From NCBI GenBank assembly GCA_016790425.1, contig JAEUPF010000037.1, positions 1 to 59,090 on the forward strand: a DNA stretch of 59,090 bases, read 5' to 3'. The position numbers and the translations under genes are program-made. The notes under the pieces are model-generated. The model saw only the letters and a list, made by a program, of their open reading frames with translations, was not told the DNA's origin and did no database searches. Shown in pieces: positions 16,152 through 24,861 of this stretch. Numbering within the stretch: the first letter of the stretch is position 1; each line of letters begins with the position of its first letter. Source of the stretch: Rubrivivax sp. GTDB taxonomy: Bacteria; Pseudomonadota; Gammaproteobacteria; Burkholderiales; Burkholderiaceae_C.

Positions 16152-17378
16152 ATGAATCAAGAGCTGTCGCTCGTCCCTGACCGGCTCGTCGATTGGCTCG
16201 CCACCGGCGCGCTCGATGCGTCGTGGTGGCAGATCGTGCTGTTCACGCTCGCCACGACGCATGTGACGATCGCCGCGGTGACGATCTTCCTGCACCGTGC
16301 GCAGGCGCACCGCGCGCTCGAACTGCACCCGCTGCCCGCTCACTTCTTCCGTTTGTGGCTGTGGCTGTTCACCGGCATGGTCACCCGGGAATGGGTGGCC
16401 ATCCACCGCAAGCACCACGCCAGGTGCGAGACCGCCGACGACCCGCACAGCCCGGTGACGCGCGGCCTCGGCACCGTGCTGCTGCGCGGCAGCGAGCTGT
16501 ACCGCGCCGAGGCGAAGGTCGAGGCGACGATCGCCAAGTACGGCCACCATACGCCCGACGACTGGCTCGAGCGGCATGTCTACAGCCGCCTCGTGTGGCA
16601 GGGCGTGGGTCTCGTGCTGCTGCTCGATCTGGCGCTGTTCGGTGCCATCGGCGCGACGGTGTGGGCGGTGCAGATGGCGTGGATCCCGGTCACCGCGGCC
16701 GGCGTCATCAACGGCCTCGGCCATGCCTGGGGCTACCGCAACTTCGAAGCGCCCGATGCCTCGACCAACATCTCGCCGTGGGGCATCGTCATCGGCGGCG
16801 AGGAACTGCACAACAACCACCATACGTACCCGACCTCGGCCAAGCTGTCGGTCAAGCGCTACGAGTTCGACATCGGCTGGGCCTACATCCGCGGCCTGCA
16901 GATGCTGGGCCTGGCCACCGTGCGCAAGACACCGCCGCGGCTGGCGCTGGGCGTGGTGCGCCCGGTGGCCGACACGCAGACGCTAGAGGCGCTGATCGCC
17001 AACCGCTACGAGGTGATGGCCCGCTACGCGGCCGAGCTGAAGCGGGCCGTCGCCACCGAGATGCGCAGCTTCCAGGCGCAAGGCGTGCCGAACCCGGCCC
17101 GCTGGGCCAGCCTGCGCGCGGCGCGGCAGTGGCTGCACCGCGACGACGACAAGATCCCGCAGAGCATGAAGGCGCAGCTGGCGCAGGCGCTGCGCGCGAG
17201 CCCGAGGCTGGCCAAGCTGGTGGCGATGCGCGAGGAGCTGCGCTCGCTGTGGACGCGCACCAACGTCTCGGCCGAGCAGCTCGTCGCCGAGCTGCAGGCC
17301 TGGTGCCGCCGCGCCGAGGAAAGCGGCATCGCGGCGTTGCAGGAGTTCTCGCTGCGGTTGCGAGCGGCGCACGCCTGA
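16152..17378 (+). CDS. Membrane fatty acid (acyl) desaturase, DesA type
   Basis: The 408-residue protein introduces a double bond into acyl chains at the inner membrane with a di-iron centre. All three histidine boxes are present: HRAQAH (48-53), HRKHH (85-89) and HNNHH (220-224), the last in the context GGEELHNNHHTYPTSAK. Membrane helices flank the boxes at ~25-47, 63-80, 150-172 and 175-192. The C-terminal ~120 residues are soluble and helical. The gene is followed by a strong terminator. Confidence 0.93.
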   Translation: MNQELSLVPDRLVDWLATGALDASWWQIVLFTLATTHVTIAAVTIFLHRAQAHRALELHPLPAHFFRLWLWLFTGMVTREWVAIHRKHHARCETADDPHSPVTRGLGTVLLRGSELYRAEAKVEATIAKYGHHTPDDWLERHVYSRLVWQGVGLVLLLDLALFGAIGATVWAVQMAWIPVTAAGVINGLGHAWGYRNFEAPDASTNISPWGIVIGGEELHNNHHTYPTSAKLSVKRYEFDIGWAYIRGLQMLGLATVRKTPPRLALGVVRPVADTQTLEALIANRYEVMARYAAELKRAVATEMRSFQAQGVPNPARWASLRAARQWLHRDDDKIPQSMKAQLAQALRASPRLAKLVAMREELRSLWTRTNVSAEQLVAELQAWCRRAEESGIAALQEFSLRLRAAHA

Positions 17379-17409
17379 GGCGTGCACCCAAGCCCGATTG
17401 CCCACGACG

Positions 17410-17436
17410 AAGGCCCGCCAATGGCGGGCCTTTTTT
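17410..17436 (+). terminator. Rho-independent terminator after the desaturase gene
   Basis: A perfect ten-pair stem AAGGCCCGCC / GGCGGGCCTT with a three-base loop AAT is followed by a T run (17431-17436). It sits 32 bases after the desaturase stop codon. It is the clearest intrinsic terminator in the window. Part of the stem could also act weakly for the HiPIP gene on the other strand. Confidence 0.92.
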
Positions 17437-17515
17437 CTCGTTCGAGCTTCCCGGTCGCGGCGGGGGCGCTGCGCGCCCCCGGCGGCGGGCGCCGCGCGCC
17501 CCAGGCGGCGGGCTC

Positions 17516-17824
17516 CTAGGCCTTCTTGGCCCAGGCCGAGCACCAGCCCTTGGACGCCACCTTCTTGGTGCCGAACAGCGGGCAGCCGCCGGCTGCGTCG
17601 GCCGGCTTGCCCTGGTAGAGCGCGCAGTTGGCGCAGGCCTGGCCGGCGGCGTACTGCTTGTACTTGGCCTTGTCGGCCTTTGCGGCGTCGGCCACATAGC
17701 CCAGGGCCGTGGCTTGCGCGTCCTTCTCGCTGACCATGTCGGCCTGCGCCCGGACGGCACCGGCAGCCAGCAGGGCGGCACCGGCGGCGGGCACGATGCG
17801 GATGAAGTGGCGGCGTGAAGTCAT
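17516..17824 (-). CDS. High-potential iron-sulfur protein (HiPIP), Tat-exported
   Basis: This is a 102-residue periplasmic electron carrier with one [4Fe-4S] cluster. Cys64, Cys67, Cys81 and Cys95 fit the HiPIP spacing (CANC, then GGCPLF, then GWCSAW). The N-terminus SRRHFIRI followed by an Ala-rich hydrophobic stretch ending VRAQA is a twin-arginine signal, expected because the cluster is loaded before export. HiPIPs donate electrons to photosynthetic reaction centres or terminal oxidases in beta-proteobacteria; which applies here cannot be told. Confidence 0.95.
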   Translation of the reverse strand: MTSRRHFIRIVPAAGAALLAAGAVRAQADMVSEKDAQATALGYVADAAKADKAKYKQYAAGQACANCALYQGKPADAAGGCPLFGTKKVASKGWCSAWAKKA

Positions 17825-18032
17825 GCGGGAGCTCTCCTGGGCCCGTGAGGGTGAACTGAGGGTGACGTGAGGGTGACGTGAGGGTAGGGGGAAGCAGGGC
17901 GCGGCGATGATAGCCGCGGCGTTGCCGAGGTGCGTTGCCCCACAATGCCCCGCCAGGGGCAGGCTTGTGTCTTGCCCGGCCTCGGCTGGCCGCAGCCCGC
18001 GGGCACCGCCGGCCACGTCACCCGCCAACCCC

Positions 18033-19613
18033 TTGAGCCTCACCCTTCGCGTCGTGTTGTCGATCGCCGGCCTGTGGCTGGTGGTGGCTGGTGCCGCGCT
18101 CGGCCTCAACCTGCGCTGGTTGCTGGCGCTGGCGGGCATCGTCACGCTGCTGGGCCTGTGGACCACGCTGCGCTGGCGGCGCGCACTGAGCGCCTCGGTG
18201 GCGCAGGCGCAGGCGCTGGAGCGGCTGCAGCTCATCGAAGCGCCCGCACCGCGCTGGCCCGAGCTGCGCGAGCTGACGAGCGCGCTGAACGCCGTCGTCC
18301 GGCGCGTGCGCGAGCAGCTCGCCGGCCAGGCCGAGCAGGTGGCGCAGCTGCAGCGCCAGGCGCAGACCGATGCCGTCACCGGGCTGCCGCTGCGCGCGTT
18401 CTTCGTCTCGCGCCTGGCCGACCTCCTGGCCGATGCGCGCCTGCCGGCCGCTTCGCTGCTGTTGGTGCGGGTGCCCGACCTCGGTGTGCTCAACGAGCGG
18501 CACGGCCGCGAAGAGGCCGACCGCCTGCTGCATGCCGTGGCCGACGTGCTGCTCACCTATGTCGAGCGCATTCCCGGCGCCGCCGCCGGGCGCCTGGCGG
18601 GGCAGGACTTCGCGCTGGCGCTGCCCGCGGCCGGCGCGGCGCTGGAGACGGCCAGCGCCATCCAGGCCGCGATGGCCGCGGCGCCGGCGGCACGCTTGCA
18701 GGGTGCGCGCATCGTCGTCGCCGGTTGCGACGGCCTGCGCGGCCTGGCCGCCAGTGCCGCGCTGGCGGCGGCCGACGCGGCGCTGGCGCGCGCCGAGGCC
18801 AGCGGCGAATGCATCGTCGAGGACCTGCCCGAACTGGGCGCCACCGGTGCGCGCGCCTGGCGCGACCTGCTCGCCGCGGCGCTGGACGAATCGCGCGTCC
18901 GCCTGGGCGCCTTCCCGGTGGTCGACGCGCAAGGCAGGCTCATCCACCTGGAGTGCCCGCTGCGGGTGCAGTTGCAGCCCGAAGGCGAGTACCTCGTCGC
19001 GCGGCGCTGGCTGGCGATGGCCGCGCGCAGCCGCCTGATGCCGATGGTCGACCTCTCGGCGGTGAACCTGGCGCTGGCGGCCATCGCCGCCGACGGGCAG
19101 CCGCGCTGCGTGCACGTGGCGCCGCGCTCGCTGGTGAGCCAGGGCTTCGAGCGCGCGCTTCTCGCTCGCCTGAAGGCGGCCGGGGCGGCGGCTTCGCGCC
19201 TGTCGATGGAGTGGAACGACCTGCCCGACGGCGGCATGAGCGCCGCGCTGCGCGAGGCGGTGCCGGCCTGGCGCAAGCTGGGCGTGCGCGTGGGGGTCGA
19301 GCACGCCGGCTCGTCGCCGCGCATGCTGCCCACGCTGAAGGAGATCGGCATCGACTATGTCAAGGTCGACGCCCGCCACCTGCTCGGCGTGGCCGACGAC
19401 GAGGCGGCGCGCAGCTACGTCGAGAGCCTCGTCGCCCTGATCCACGGCCTGGGGCTGCAGGCGCTCGCCGAAGGCGTGAGCGAGCCGCGCCAGCTCGAGC
19501 TGCTGTGGAGGCTCGGCTTCGACGGCGCTACCGGCAGCGCGGTGGGCGTGGACGCGCACGTTGCGCTGCTCGCCGGGCCGGCCTTCGTCGAATCGGAGCC
19601 CGGCGGCGCCTGA
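18033..19613 (+). CDS. Membrane protein with degenerate GGDEF and EAL domains (LapD-like, no periplasmic domain)
   Basis: With a TTG start at 18033 the protein has 526 residues; an ATG at 17907 in the same frame would add 42 unlikely Pro/Arg-rich residues. Two membrane helices at the N-terminus are separated by only a few residues, so there is no periplasmic sensor. A GGDEF-like domain (residues ~110-285) has AGQDF where the active-site motif belongs. The EAL-like domain has HLECPL in place of EAL and HAG in place of the DFG loop. Both activities should be lost, which suggests a c-di-GMP receptor or scaffold role. Confidence 0.75.
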   Translation: MSLTLRVVLSIAGLWLVVAGAALGLNLRWLLALAGIVTLLGLWTTLRWRRALSASVAQAQALERLQLIEAPAPRWPELRELTSALNAVVRRVREQLAGQAEQVAQLQRQAQTDAVTGLPLRAFFVSRLADLLADARLPAASLLLVRVPDLGVLNERHGREEADRLLHAVADVLLTYVERIPGAAAGRLAGQDFALALPAAGAALETASAIQAAMAAAPAARLQGARIVVAGCDGLRGLAASAALAAADAALARAEASGECIVEDLPELGATGARAWRDLLAAALDESRVRLGAFPVVDAQGRLIHLECPLRVQLQPEGEYLVARRWLAMAARSRLMPMVDLSAVNLALAAIAADGQPRCVHVAPRSLVSQGFERALLARLKAAGAAASRLSMEWNDLPDGGMSAALREAVPAWRKLGVRVGVEHAGSSPRMLPTLKEIGIDYVKVDARHLLGVADDEAARSYVESLVALIHGLGLQALAEGVSEPRQLELLWRLGFDGATGSAVGVDAHVALLAGPAFVESEPGGA

Positions 19614-19675
19614 GCGGGTTCAGCGGGCCGCCGTGAGGGCGTGCCGGCGCCGCCGTGCAGCGGCGCGCCGCGACC

Positions 19676-20221
19676 TCAGCCGATGTGCCCTTCGTGGAAG
19701 CCGAACGAGCCCTTCGCGCGGTCGGCGAAGAAGTGCTCCAGCGTCTGGCGCACGGTGCGGAACGCGATCTGCTCCCACGGCACCTCGTCCTCGCGGAACA
19801 GGCGCGCCTCGATCGTCTCGGGGCCGGGCGCGAACTGCGTGTCCAGCAGCCGTGCACGCCAGAACAGGTGGATCTGCCCGGCGCGCACGACGTCGAGCAG
19901 GGTGTACAGGCCCTGGAGTTCGATGCGGGCGCCGGCTTCCTCCTCGGTCTCGCGCACGGCGCCATCGCGGGCGCGTTCGCCGTGCTCGAGGAAGCCCGCC
20001 GGCAGCGTCCACATGCCGTAGCGCGGCTCGATGTTGCGCCGGCACAGCAGCACCTGCTCGCCCCACACCGGCACCGTGCCGACGACGTTGATCGGGTTCT
20101 CGTAGTGCACCTGGCCGCAACTGGCGCAGATGGCGCGCTCGCGGTTGTCGTCGGCCGGCACGCGGTAGCTCGCGGCGCCGCCGCACGAGGGGCAATGCTG
20201 GATGCGGCGCGGCACGTACAT
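19676..20221 (-). CDS. NUDIX hydrolase with an N-terminal zinc ribbon
   Basis: The 181-residue protein begins with a zinc ribbon (HCPSCG at ~9-14 and CASCG near 32-36) and continues with a NUDIX fold. The NUDIX box is complete: GFLEHGE, seven residues, RETEEEAG. It hydrolyses a nucleoside-diphosphate-linked compound, as in NudC-like and ADP-ribose enzymes, but the substrate is not evident. The ATG at 20221 fits the zinc ribbon and has a TACACT -10 seven bases upstream, so the mRNA is probably leaderless. Confidence 0.9.
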   Translation of the reverse strand: MYVPRRIQHCPSCGGAASYRVPADDNRERAICASCGQVHYENPINVVGTVPVWGEQVLLCRRNIEPRYGMWTLPAGFLEHGERARDGAVRETEEEAGARIELQGLYTLLDVVRAGQIHLFWRARLLDTQFAPGPETIEARLFREDEVPWEQIAFRTVRQTLEHFFADRAKGSFGFHEGHIG

Positions 20222-20228
20222 CGCGGCC

Positions 20229-20234
20229 AGTGTA
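20229..20234 (-). promoter_or_regulatory. -10 hexamer TACACT next to the NUDIX start codon
   Basis: On the minus strand TACACT is followed by GGCCGCG and the ATG at 20221, giving seven bases between hexamer and start. It is the same hexamer and spacing as at purN. Confidence 0.52.
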
Positions 20235-20390
20235 ATCAGCTGCCTGCCTGCGCCTTCGGGCGCCCCCAGTGCCTCTTCGGGCAAGGAGGCCGCGAAGGCG
20301 CGGCGGCGTTCGCCCAACGCTTAGCATCGCGCCTGTCCCGGTCCTTGTCCCGGTCCACTTCTCAGGCTGCCTCGCCACGGGTCGTTCACG

Positions 20391-21083
20391 ATGAACTACG
20401 TCTTCCCGCCGCCCGCTCCCGCTGCCGTGCCCGTCCGCGGCGGCGGCCTGTTCCCGGTGCACCGCATCTACTGCGTCGGCCGCAACTACGCCGAGCACGC
20501 GCAGGAGATGGGCTTCTCCGGCCGCGAGCCGCCGTTCTTCTTCATGAAGCCGGCCGACGCCATCGTGCCGGTGGCCGAAGGCGAGACCGTCGCCATCGAC
20601 TACCCGCCGCTGACGGCCAACTTCCACCACGAGATCGAGCTCGTCGTGGCGCTGGGCACCGGCGGGCGCGACATCCCGGCGGCGAAGGCGGCCGAGCACA
20701 TCTGGGGCTACGGCACGGGCTTGGACATGACGCGGCGCGACCTGCAAGGCGAGATGAAGAAGCAGGGCCGGCCGTGGTCGATCGGCAAGGGCTTCGACCA
20801 GTCGGCGCCGGTCTCCGCGCTGGTGCCCAAGGCGCGCACCGGCGAGCTGCTCGAGGGCGCGATCACGCTGGCCGTGAACGGGCAGCAGCGGCAAAAGGGC
20901 GACCTCCGCGAGCTGATCTGGAGCGTCAACGAGACGATCGAGCAGCTCAGCCGCGCCTGGCTGCTGCAGCCCGGTGACCTCATCTTCACCGGCACGCCGG
21001 CGGGCGTCGGCGCGGTGGTGCGCGGCGACGTGATGGAAGGCGCCATCGCCGGCCTGCCCACGCTGCGCGTGGCGGTGCGCTGA
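20391..21083 (+). CDS. Fumarylacetoacetate hydrolase-family protein, probably fumarylpyruvate hydrolase
   Basis: This 230-residue enzyme has the FAH fold. Visible marks are [15 protein letters not shown], the metal-binding [11 protein letters not shown] and [13 protein letters not shown] near the C-terminus. It is followed 43 bases on by a maleylpyruvate/maleylacetoacetate isomerase, the pairing of the gentisate pathway (NagK-NagL), so fumarylpyruvate hydrolysis is the best guess. No gentisate dioxygenase gene is next to it. A TAGCAT hexamer at 20322-20327 is a possible -10. Confidence 0.88.
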   Translation: MNYVFPPPAPAAVPVRGGGLFPVHRIYCVGRNYAEHAQEMGFSGREPPFFFMKPADAIVPVAEGETVAIDYPPLTANFHHEIELVVALGTGGRDIPAAKAAEHIWGYGTGLDMTRRDLQGEMKKQGRPWSIGKGFDQSAPVSALVPKARTGELLEGAITLAVNGQQRQKGDLRELIWSVNETIEQLSRAWLLQPGDLIFTGTPAGVGAVVRGDVMEGAIAGLPTLRVAVR

Positions 21084-21126
21084 GGCGGCGCACCCAGCCC
21101 GGCCGCAACCGCTCGGAGCCCAAGCG

Positions 21127-21759
21127 ATGGAGCTGTACAACTACTTCCGCTCTTCGGCGTCGTACCGCGTGCGCATCGCGCTGGCGCTGAAGGACCTGGC
21201 CTACGACTACAAGGCCGTGCACCTGCCGAAGGACGAGCAGTTCAACGAGAGCTACGCGGCGGTGTCGGCCTCGCGCCTGGTGCCGTTGCTGCGCGACGGC
21301 ACGAACACGCTGACGCAGAGCCTGGCGATCATCGAGTACCTCGAGGAAACGCACCCGAAGCCGCCGCTGCTGCCGGCCGACGCCGCCGGCCGCGCCCGCG
21401 TGCGCGCCCTGGCGCTGGACATCGCCTGCGAGATCCACCCGCTGAACAACCTGCGCGTGCTGCGCTACCTGGTGCACGACCTGAAGGTGAGCGAGGCGGA
21501 CAAGAACCGCTGGTACAAGCATTGGGTCGAGACGGGCCTGGAGACGGTGGAGCGGCAACTCGCTGCGGCGCCGGCCACCTACTGCCACGGCGACACGCCG
21601 ACGCTGGCCGATTGCTGCCTGGTGCCGCAGATCTTCAACGCCAAGCGCTTCGAGTGCCGGCTCGACCACGTGCCGCACGTGATGCGCGTGTTCGACGCCT
21701 GCATGAAGCTGCCGGCGTTCGAGCGCACTCGCCCGCAAGCCTGCCCGGATGCCGAGTGA
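21127..21759 (+). CDS. maiA: Maleylacetoacetate/maleylpyruvate isomerase (zeta-class GST)
   Basis: The 210-residue protein is a zeta-class glutathione transferase that isomerises the cis ring-cleavage product to the fumaryl form. The active-site segment SSASYRVRIALALK is at residues 9-22. HPLNNLRVLRYL and DTPTLADCCLVPQIFNAKRF follow in the C-terminal helical domain. It acts in the cytoplasm just before the FAH enzyme encoded upstream, in tyrosine/homogentisate or gentisate breakdown. The two genes form a catabolic pair. Confidence 0.92.
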   Translation: MELYNYFRSSASYRVRIALALKDLAYDYKAVHLPKDEQFNESYAAVSASRLVPLLRDGTNTLTQSLAIIEYLEETHPKPPLLPADAAGRARVRALALDIACEIHPLNNLRVLRYLVHDLKVSEADKNRWYKHWVETGLETVERQLAAAPATYCHGDTPTLADCCLVPQIFNAKRFECRLDHVPHVMRVFDACMKLPAFERTRPQACPDAE

Positions 21760-21814
21760 GGCCCGGGCCGGGCGCTGCCCGCAAAGCCACTGACGCGCGG
21801 GCCTCGAGGCGCCC

Positions 21815-22690
21815 GTGAACATCGTTGCATCAGCGGCACCGGCGGACGCTGCCGCGCTGTCCGAGGCCGACGTCATCCGCCCCGCCTGGGCTGCACCGCC
21901 CGGGGTGGGGGCGCTGATGACCACCCGTGCCGGCGGCGTCAGCACGGGTCCCTGGGCGAGCCTGAACCTTGGCCGCGCCGTCGGCGATTTGCCTGCCGCC
22001 GTGCAGGCCAACCGCCATCGCTTCGCTGCCAGCCTCGGGTGGCCCCAGCGGGCGCGCCCGGGCGGCGGCGCGGCCGAAGGCGCGCCCGCACGGCCGGTGT
22101 GGCTGCACCAGGTGCACGGCGCCTCGGTGATCGAACTCGACGCCAACACCCCGGACCATCCCGCCGAGCCCGCCGACGCCGCCTGGACGCGGACCGCCGG
22201 CATCGCCTGCGTCGTCGGCGCGGCCGACTGCCTGCCGGTGCTCTTCGCCGTGCGCGACGGCCGCGCCGTCGCCGCGGCGCATGCCGGCTGGCGCGGCCTG
22301 GCCGCGGGCGTGCTCGAAGCAGTGGTGCGCTCGCTCGGCCGCGGCGCTGGTGCGCGGCCGGCCGACCTCATCGCCTGGCTGGGGCCGTGCATCGGGCCGC
22401 GCCGCTTCGAGGTGGGTGCCGACGTGCTGGCGGCGTTCGGCGTGGCGCCTAACGAAGCGAACCACGAGCACTTCCGCTACGCGCCCCGCCCCGACGGTGC
22501 GCCGCGCTGGCTGGCCGACCTGCAAGGTCTGGCGCGCCGGCGGCTCGCCGCGCTCGGCGTGGCCGACGTCACCGCCGACGATCGCTGCACGGTCGAGGAG
22601 GCGCGGACGTTCTTCTCCTTCCGGCGCGCCGCCGGCCTTGAACCCAGTGGGCGCATGGCTGCTGCGGTGTGGATGCAGGCGCGCCGCTGA
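21815..22690 (+). CDS. pgeF: Peptidoglycan editing factor PgeF (YfiH / laccase-domain family)
   Basis: The 291-residue protein belongs to the YfiH family. E. coli PgeF hydrolyses a misincorporated amino acid on UDP-MurNAc; older annotations call the family polyphenol oxidase. The metal-site residues are visible in WLHQVHGASV, GAADCLPVLF and AAAHAGWRGL. The start is a GTG at 21815. It lies 55 bases after maiA with no functional link to it. A 12-base tandem repeat follows its stop codon. Confidence 0.9.
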   Translation: MNIVASAAPADAAALSEADVIRPAWAAPPGVGALMTTRAGGVSTGPWASLNLGRAVGDLPAAVQANRHRFAASLGWPQRARPGGGAAEGAPARPVWLHQVHGASVIELDANTPDHPAEPADAAWTRTAGIACVVGAADCLPVLFAVRDGRAVAAAHAGWRGLAAGVLEAVVRSLGRGAGARPADLIAWLGPCIGPRRFEVGADVLAAFGVAPNEANHEHFRYAPRPDGAPRWLADLQGLARRRLAALGVADVTADDRCTVEEARTFFSFRRAAGLEPSGRMAAAVWMQARR

Positions 22691-22697
22691 CAATGCG

Positions 22698-22733
22698 CAG
22701 CGTCATCAGCAGCGTCATCAGCAGCGTCATCAG
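22698..22733. repeat. Three 12-base tandem repeats between pgeF and phaC
   Basis: CAGCGTCATCAG occurs three times with no mismatch, starting seven bases after the pgeF stop. It lies 68 bases before the phaC start, in the only gap where a phaC promoter could be. No hairpin or T run accompanies it. Confidence 0.93.
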
Positions 22734-22801
22734 CGGGTAAGGCGCAGCGCCTACAACGCCGGCCGGCGAAAGGCCGGCTCGCACGCCGGAGGACAGGAAC
22801 C

Positions 22802-24736
22802 ATGAACGCGAAGACCCGGCCGGCTGCCGCCGCCAAGGCCGCCACTTCCGGCCGTGCCGGCAGCACGCGAGCCGCGAAAGCCGCAGACAAGCCCGCCGCC
22901 GCCCGGAAGCCCGCCGCGAAGCCCGCCGCGAAGCCCGCCGCGAAGGCAGCCGCGAAGGCAGCTGAAAACCCCGCCGGCGAGCGCACCGCCGAAGAGGCCG
23001 GCACCGGCGCCGAGGCGGGCGCCGAGGGCAACGGCTTCGGCGCCGCGATGGGCGGCCTGTGGCAATCGATGGCCGGCCTGTCGCTGCCGGTGCAGCGCAT
23101 GGCGGCGCTCGAAGTCGACTACCTGAAGAATGCCGCCGCGCTGTGGAACCAGTCCCTGACGGCGCTGTGCCCGCAAGGTCAGGACGGTGACGGCGGCCAC
23201 GGCGGCACGGAAGGCCGCGCCGCGCCGCCGCCGGACCGCCGCTTCGCCGGCGAGGAGTGGCTGAAGAACCCGGCGGCCGCGTTCAACGCGCAGCTGTACC
23301 TGCTCAACGCGCGCACGCTGATGCAGATGGCCGAAAGCGTCGAGGGCGACGCCAAGACGCGCGCGCGGCTGCGCTTCGCGGTGCAGCAGTGGATCGACGC
23401 GGCCAGCCCCAGCAACTACCTCGCCACCAATCCCGAGGCGCTGGCCAAGGCCATCGCCACGCAGGGCGGCAGCATCGCCACCGGCATGCAGCACCTGCTG
23501 GAAGACCTGCGCAAGGGCCATGTCTCGCAGACCGATGAAAGCGTCTTCGAGGTCGGCCGCAACGTCGCCACCACCGAGGGCGCGGTGGTGTTCGAGAACG
23601 AGTTCTTCCAGCTCGTCGAGTACAAGCCGCTGACGGCCACGGTTCACGAGCGGCCGATGCTGTTCGTGCCGCCTTGCATCAACAAGTACTACATCCTCGA
23701 TCTGCAGCCGGAGAACTCGGTCGTGCGCTACACGGTCGGCGAGGGGCATCGCCTGTTCGTCGTGAGCTGGCGCAACCCCGACGAGTCGATGGCGGCGAAG
23801 ACCTGGGACGACTACATCGAGCACGGCGCCATCACCGCCATCCGCACGGTGCAGGCCATCACCGGCTCGCAGTCGATCAACACGCTCGGCTTCTGCGTCG
23901 GCGGCACCATCCTCGCCACGGCGCTGGCGGTGCTGGCGGCGCGCAAGGCGCAGCCGGCGCATTCGGTGACGCTGCTGACGACGCTGCTGGATTTCGCCGA
24001 CACCGGCATCCTCGACATCTTCGTCGACGAAGCCAGCGTGCAGATGCGCGAGATGACGATCGGCGAGCACGCGCCCAAGGGGCCCGGGCTGCTCAAGGGC
24101 AAGGAACTCGCCACCACCTTCAGCTTCCTGCGCCCCAACGACCTGGTGTGGAACTACGTCGTCGGCAACTACCTGAAGGGCGAGACGCCGCCGCCGTTCG
24201 ACCTGCTGTACTGGAACGGCGACAGCACCAACCTGCCCGGGCCGATGTACTGCTGGTACCTGCGCCACACGTACCTGCAGAACGAGCTGAAGATCCCCGG
24301 CCGCCTGACGGTGTGCGGCGAGAAGGTCGACCTCGGCCGCATCGCCGCGCCGGTGTTCGTCTACGGCTCGCGCGAGGACCACATCGTGCCGTGGGAGGCG
24401 GCGTACCGGTCGGTGCCGCTGTTCGACAAGGGGCCGGCCGGGTCGGTCACCTTCGTGCTCGGCGCCAGCGGCCATATCGCCGGCGTCATCAATCCGCCGG
24501 CCAAGGGCAAGCGCAGCCACTGGGTGCACGAGGGCGCGCGCGAGCGGCTCCCGGCCACGGCGCGCGAGTGGCTGGCCGGCGCCACCGAGAGGCCCGGCAG
24601 CTGGTGGCCCGTGTGGGCCGGCTGGCTGCAGGCCAAGGGCGGCAAGAAGGTGCCCGCGCCCAGGGGCTACGGCAACGGCAGGTCGTACAAGGTCATCGAG
24701 GCCGCGCCCGGGCGCTACGTCAAGGCGAAGGCCTGA
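22802..24736 (+). CDS. phaC: Class I poly(3-hydroxyalkanoate) synthase with an H1-like N-terminal tail
   Basis: PhaC polymerises (R)-3-hydroxyacyl-CoA into storage polyester at the granule surface. The catalytic set is Cys365 in GFCVGGT, Asp526 in REDHIVPW and His558 in ASGHIAGV. At 644 residues it is some 55 longer than Cupriavidus PhaC (589), and the excess is an N-terminal tail (residues ~1-75) rich in Lys, Ala and Pro with KPAA repeats, unlike the usual amphipathic start. A GGAGGACAGG ribosome site precedes the ATG. phaB follows; there is no phaA between them. Confidence 0.96.
   Translation: MNAKTRPAAAAKAATSGRAGSTRAAKAADKPAAARKPAAKPAAKPAAKAAAKAAENPAGERTAEEAGTGAEAGAEGNGFGAAMGGLWQSMAGLSLPVQRMAALEVDYLKNAAALWNQSLTALCPQGQDGDGGHGGTEGRAAPPPDRRFAGEEWLKNPAAAFNAQLYLLNARTLMQMAESVEGDAKTRARLRFAVQQWIDAASPSNYLATNPEALAKAIATQGGSIATGMQHLLEDLRKGHVSQTDESVFEVGRNVATTEGAVVFENEFFQLVEYKPLTATVHERPMLFVPPCINKYYILDLQPENSVVRYTVGEGHRLFVVSWRNPDESMAAKTWDDYIEHGAITAIRTVQAITGSQSINTLGFCVGGTILATALAVLAARKAQPAHSVTLLTTLLDFADTGILDIFVDEASVQMREMTIGEHAPKGPGLLKGKELATTFSFLRPNDLVWNYVVGNYLKGETPPPFDLLYWNGDSTNLPGPMYCWYLRHTYLQNELKIPGRLTVCGEKVDLGRIAAPVFVYGSREDHIVPWEAAYRSVPLFDKGPAGSVTFVLGASGHIAGVINPPAKGKRSHWVHEGARERLPATAREWLAGATERPGSWWPVWAGWLQAKGGKKVPAPRGYGNGRSYKVIEAAPGRYVKAKA
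22907..22942 (+). repeat. 12-base tandem repeat encoding KPAA in phaC
   Basis: AAGCCCGCCGCG occurs three times exactly and continues as two degenerate units (AAGGCAGCCGCG and AAGGCAGCTGAA). The copies encode Lys-Pro-Ala-Ala, the motif of bacterial H1-like tails. The reading frame is preserved whatever the copy number. Confidence 0.93.
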
Positions 24737-24861
24737 TCAGACCGCACCCGGCGGCGCAGCCGGGCAGTGTTTCCACGGGGCTGCCGAGCCTTTCACGGCC
24801 CCTTCACGCGTCGGATACTCCGACCCACACCGACACAACCACATTCAAGGAGCGAAGAGCC

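Noticed and set aside
17907-18032. N-terminal extension of the GGDEF-EAL protein from an ATG at 17907
   Set aside because: The 42 added residues are Pro/Arg/Cys-rich and unlike a signal or membrane segment, whereas the TTG at 18033 starts directly before the membrane helix in LapD-like fashion.
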